Of a stretch of DNA of 64,000 nucleotides, positions 60,874-64,000 are shown piece by piece; positions within the stretch are counted from its first letter, which is position 1, and every line of letters starts with the position of its first letter. Location of the stretch: positions 1,116,001 through 1,180,000 of the forward strand of contig CAXXQT010000005.1 of NCBI GenBank assembly GCA_963674575.2. The letters run 5' to 3'. Position numbers and translations under genes: made by a program. This stretch comes from JAAYAY01 sp963674575 (GTDB lineage Bacteria; Planctomycetota; Planctomycetia; Pirellulales; Thermoguttaceae). The notes below the pieces were generated by a model. It saw only the letters and a list, made by a program, of their open reading frames with translations, did not search any database and was not told the DNA's origin.

Positions 60874-61985
60874 TCCTGCACCACCGATTTCAATGCCCTG
60901 ACGAACTCGCCGTCGAATTCCCGGTTGATCCCGCCCTCAAGCACCTCCCAAACCTTGGCGGAAGGCAAGGCGGCGCGATAAGGTCGGGCCGACGCCATCG
61001 CGTCGTAAACATCCGCCACGGCGCAGATCCGCGCCCAGGGGTGGATTTCTTCCGCCACGAATCCAACCGGGTATCCACGACCGTCCCAGCGTTCGTGATG
61101 TTGATAGACCATCATCAGCTGGCCCCAGAGAAGATCGAGCCGATTACACAACTCGACAAACCCCAGTGCCGGATGCCGCTGGATCGTTGCTCGCTGCTCC
61201 GGCGAGAGAGGCTTCTGCTGATTCAGAAGGGCCGGCGCAATCTGACGCTTCCCGATGTCGTGGACCACGGCCCCGGCGGCCAGGGCCACGACCCCGTCCT
61301 GCAAACCGTAGCCCACTTCCCGAGCGATCAGGAGTGCCAACGCACTGACGTTCGTGGCATGGGTGAACGTGTAGTAGTCATGCTCCAGCAGCGCCAGAAC
61401 TTCGCCGGCCGCCAGGTCCTCCGCGCAAAGGAGCTCTGCCAGCTCGTCGCCGTATTCCGCCGCAAAGGAGACCAGCTTTTCGGGATTGCGGTTTCCGAGA
61501 GCCGATTCGAAGGCTGACCGGTTGGCGATTTTGAGAACCTGAAACCTTCGCGGCGCCGGAACGTCGTGATTCTGCAAGACCGTTGTGACAAGGTAGTCCC
61601 GGTATGCCACGTGGTCGGCCACGCGAATGAAGAGGGTCGTCGTACCCTGGTCCGAGAGGCGATGGAAGTCGCCCGATTCGAGAGCCAGACGCCGTTGCCG
61701 GTAGAGGATGGGGGGGGCGGCCGGATCGACCCGGACAAAGAGGTCAAAAGGCAATTCGGTTGAGGCCGTGATCGTATCGACCGCGATGGGAAGGAAGCCA
61801 GAACGTTCCTTTTTCCCTGGTTTGCTTTCGGTTTCCGTCGCATTTGCCACTGCATGCGTCTCCTGCCCAAAGACTGGATGCAACAACTCTCCGTGGTTGG
61901 TATTGTCCCGTCGATAGCATATCGTGCCGTTGAGCGGTGCGGCATGAAAAATCATATTTAGGGCGATCTGTTCCGCCTGATCCAT
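60870..61985 (-). CDS. HD-GYP-domain phosphodiesterase
   Basis: 371 residues. The HD-GYP domain (about 195-371) shows HATNVSALAL, VVHDIGKRQIAPALLNQ (His-Asp at 242-243), MMVYQHHERWDGRGYPVG (GYP at 304-306) and CAVADVYDAMAS. All expected metal ligands appear present. HD-GYP enzymes split c-di-GMP (and sometimes cGAMP) to GMP or pGpG. The N-terminal 190 residues form an uncharacterised sensory or DUF3391-like region (PFDLFVRVDPAAPPILYRQR). The start is not preceded by a strong ribosome site. The overlap with the PilZ gene links enzyme and receptor. It is soluble with no transmembrane segment. Confidence 0.92.
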   Translation of the reverse strand: MDQAEQIALNMIFHAAPLNGTICYRRDNTNHGELLHPVFGQETHAVANATETESKPGKKERSGFLPIAVDTITASTELPFDLFVRVDPAAPPILYRQRRLALESGDFHRLSDQGTTTLFIRVADHVAYRDYLVTTVLQNHDVPAPRRFQVLKIANRSAFESALGNRNPEKLVSFAAEYGDELAELLCAEDLAAGEVLALLEHDYYTFTHATNVSALALLIAREVGYGLQDGVVALAAGAVVHDIGKRQIAPALLNQQKPLSPEQRATIQRHPALGFVELCNRLDLLWGQLMMVYQHHERWDGRGYPVGFVAEEIHPWARICAVADVYDAMASARPYRAALPSAKVWEVLEGGINREFDGEFVRALKSVVQE

Positions 61986-62435
61986 CTAGAAACATCCGGG
62001 TTTTGCGGGTTATCTGCTTCTGAAGAGGGGGTGATCTGCATGCGGATGGCGAGAACACGCACGAGCCGAAGAGGCAGCTACGCTCAGTAGAGGGGTACGA
62101 GAACCGGTGTGTTTGTGCCGTTGGAAAGCGGGGGATGGCTGTGAAGTGCGCAGAACGCTACGCGACGAGCCACTCGATTCCGGCAGTGGGTCAATATCAT
62201 CGTGACGTTTGCGGGGGCATCGTCCTTAAGTCGTCCACGGTGTCGTTTCCCGCCCGGGCCTCTTCTGCTGCGAAGGATTGGGATCTGTCCTGGCCCAACG
62301 TCACAACTAGCGGCTTTGCCCGCGTCTTGTCGCAAATTGGACGGGGAGGACCGGGTTGGCTCCCTCTCGGTCCATGGGCGACCTGTGGGACCGCTTTCAG
62401 GGAAGCCGTAGGTGAGAAGCAGCATCGATCTGGAT
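61986..62435. other. Intergenic region, nothing recognised
   Basis: About 450 bases between two minus-strand genes. Small open frames exist on both strands but have no protein-like composition. I found no repeat or RNA gene. Confidence 0.4.
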
Positions 62436-63449
62436 CTATATCAAGGTGGCCGAATCGCCGTGGCAGTTGTCCAACGTCTCTGGATCCAGAAAGTAGATGA
62501 GCAAGCATGCTTCGAAGCAATCCAGCAGATGATATCGACATCCAACATCATCATTTGCCCGCAAGGCTTCCATAACTCCCCTGATACCCGCGGAACTCTT
62601 CTCTTCGATGGCCGGGACGATGTTCTCGTAGAAGTGCTCGACGAATTGCTCTGCGTCGCTCCAGTTCTGCTCGCGCCTTTCATCGGACTCTCCGGTACAC
62701 AACCACACGCGCGCGGCCTTTCTCCGGATCAGGGCATACGTTGCTGGCTTGCTGCGGTCCAACTTCCCGCGATTCAACTGGGCCGAATCCGTGGCCTGGT
62801 GCCGGAACTCCATGGCCGTCTGAAGCTGGTCATTAACATCGACCACCGCACACTCGATTGCATTCAGGACGCTGGGGGGAGCATTTCCCGGAACCGCTGC
62901 AAAGCAAGTCACATTCGGGTCTTCGACCTCCACGTGAATCTCATAGGCACCGTTGTGCCACTCCCGTCCGGTCAGAGATTCGTACAGCCTTTGTCGGGCT
63001 ATTTTGTCGTTCAGCGTTGAGGTGAACTCGCACTTCGCAAAGCTGTCAAGAAACGCAGGCACCTTGTCAGGTGGGACGTTTGGTAGTACTACGGGAACGA
63101 GCCGAAACGTGCCGTCGTGCTTGATGCGACGGGTCAGAATCGCAGGGTATTCTGACGCCTGCCAATCCCCAAGACCGCTTGGACCGATAATTACCGCCGC
63201 CGCTTTGGCCCGCTGGATTGCGTTTTCCAACTGGGAGGCAACGACTCCGGCGTCAAGGTCCCTCCGATCATACCATACTTCCAGACCAAATCCTCTCAGG
63301 GTGAAATAGATGACTTCAACATCTCTTTGGTCGGCGCTGTTGTAGCAAATGAAGACGTCCTTGTCCGTTACCGGCTCTACGGTCACCTCAGGCTGAGAAC
63401 CGCGAGTTTTCCCTTCCAGCGGGTCATTCCGTACACTGTCGCTGCCCAT
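62436..63449 (-). CDS. TIR-domain protein with unknown C-terminal domain
   Basis: 337 residues. The TIR domain covers about 28-165: DVFICYNSADQRDVEVIYFT (box 1), GFGLEVWYDRRDLDAG (box 2 region), and AAAVIIGPSGLGDWQASEYP, where W96 and E100 fit the catalytic WxxxE pattern of NAD-cleaving bacterial TIRs. The C-terminal 170 residues (VLNAIECAVVDVNDQLQTAM, EQFVEHFYENIVPAIEEKSS) are helical and match nothing I know. TIR proteins serve as effectors in anti-phage systems such as Thoeris or in stand-alone NADase defence. No ThsA, STING, Argonaute or similar partner is visible in this window, so the system type is open. It could also be a signalling scaffold. Confidence 0.82.
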   Translation of the reverse strand: MGSDSVRNDPLEGKTRGSQPEVTVEPVTDKDVFICYNSADQRDVEVIYFTLRGFGLEVWYDRRDLDAGVVASQLENAIQRAKAAAVIIGPSGLGDWQASEYPAILTRRIKHDGTFRLVPVVLPNVPPDKVPAFLDSFAKCEFTSTLNDKIARQRLYESLTGREWHNGAYEIHVEVEDPNVTCFAAVPGNAPPSVLNAIECAVVDVNDQLQTAMEFRHQATDSAQLNRGKLDRSKPATYALIRRKAARVWLCTGESDERREQNWSDAEQFVEHFYENIVPAIEEKSSAGIRGVMEALRANDDVGCRYHLLDCFEACLLIYFLDPETLDNCHGDSATLI

Positions 63450-64000
63450 TCCGTCGGTCTCCGTACTTGCGTTAAGCCAAAGGTCCGCCTCACCCGGGCG
63501 TTACCGATCCCAACCCGTCTTACGGCGAACCTGACCGGTGGTTGCTAATTCGCGTTTCATTTGAATTCGAACGAATTGGCAACTCGGGCGCAACGACGAG
63601 CAATGCCTCAAATTCAGCTGCGTATTATCCACCCACGTCGTTGGCTGTCAAGCATGTTCTGGTTGACGCTCGCCTAGAAGAGCCGATCAAGGTTGAAAGC
63701 CACGCTCGCCGACAAGAAGAGCGGCGGGGTGACCTGCCGCTCGCTACGGTAGCACGTGCGGCCAGGGGAGTTCCTGGGGGAATAGGGCGGATACTGAAAC
63801 CGGGACGTTTGTCAAGTTGGAGAGACTGAGCGATCCCCGATATAGGTCACGTCAATTCCCTTTCACGAGGCGTGAGTGGTGCGGTCTTGTCCAACGCGAC
63901 AGATGCATATGCATTAATGACGGATGAAACTGGAGAAAAGGGCGAACGCCGCGAGCAGAGTCCCCGTCGGTCCTGTGGGACGGGATTCACGTCTCCGATC
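63450..64000. other. Window end, no supported gene
   Basis: About 550 bases. A plus-strand frame at 63542-63829 is open but its residues look random. Near the right edge the minus strand could encode the end of another protein (a stop after ...SSFIRH), but too little is visible to call it. Confidence 0.35.

Overview
The window (about 62% GC by eye) looks like a chromosomal piece of a free-living member of the Planctomycetota, most likely Pirellulales-like. This rests on gene content: a surface protein with the LEPR-type N-terminal motif (MESLENRQVLS), two PEP-CTERM proteins, a Cys-type sulfatase, a DUF1080 + Gfo/Idh/MocA pair, a hydrazine-synthase-alpha-like propeller/dihaem protein, a DUF6057 + haem-propeller pair and many secreted proteins of unknown function. 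rpsR (bS18) is the only housekeeping marker. I saw no CRISPR array and no tRNA or rRNA.

Layout. 0-10.2 kb: a truncated carboxypeptidase-regulatory-domain repeat protein, a very large secreted GH13-like glycosidase, a secreted unknown protein and an SGNH hydrolase. 10.6-13.6 kb: a minus-strand DUF1080/Gfo-Idh operon facing a 5'-truncated XylR/AraC-type regulator. 13.7-15.8 kb: a frameshifted EF-hand protein and a BON-domain protein. 16.1-30.2 kb: the most interesting part, a multihaem cytochrome island. A class-II FNR/CRP-like promoter precedes a tetrahaem cytochrome, a four-cluster ferredoxin (NrfC/HmcB-like), an NrfD-like membrane subunit and an octahaem HAO-family cytochrome. The NrfD gene is split by an IS3-family element that itself carries a second, nested IS. 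Downstream lie a convergent trihaem cytochrome (its 3' end is duplicated 2.3 kb away around two tandem putative lipoproteins) and the hydrazine-synthase-alpha-like protein. 30.7-38.5 kb: a CAP/Calx-beta/47-residue-repeat surface protein, a frame-broken leucine-rich-repeat protein, a secreted unknown protein and a Rid-like protein. 39-45.6 kb: rpsR, the DUF6057/haem-propeller pair, a sulfatase and a coiled-coil exported protein. 46-54 kb: two PEP-CTERM proteins and an RND efflux operon (adaptor, pump, TetR). 54.4-60.4 kb: an Xaa-Pro-type M24 peptidase, a DPP-IV-like S9 peptidase and a divergent POT peptide transporter, which together look like a proline-peptide utilisation locus. 60.4-63.5 kb: an overlapping HD-GYP/PilZ pair and a TIR-domain protein.

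How they fit. The cytochrome island reads as an anaerobic, FNR-controlled quinol-linked respiratory module with an HAO-type terminal enzyme (candidate nitrite, NO or hydroxylamine chemistry). Its membrane subunit is disrupted in this genome. Several other genes (EF-hand, LRR, M24 peptidase) carry single-base frame breaks, two of them at runs of G. These could be real decay or assembly errors, so the intactness of individual genes needs read-level support.
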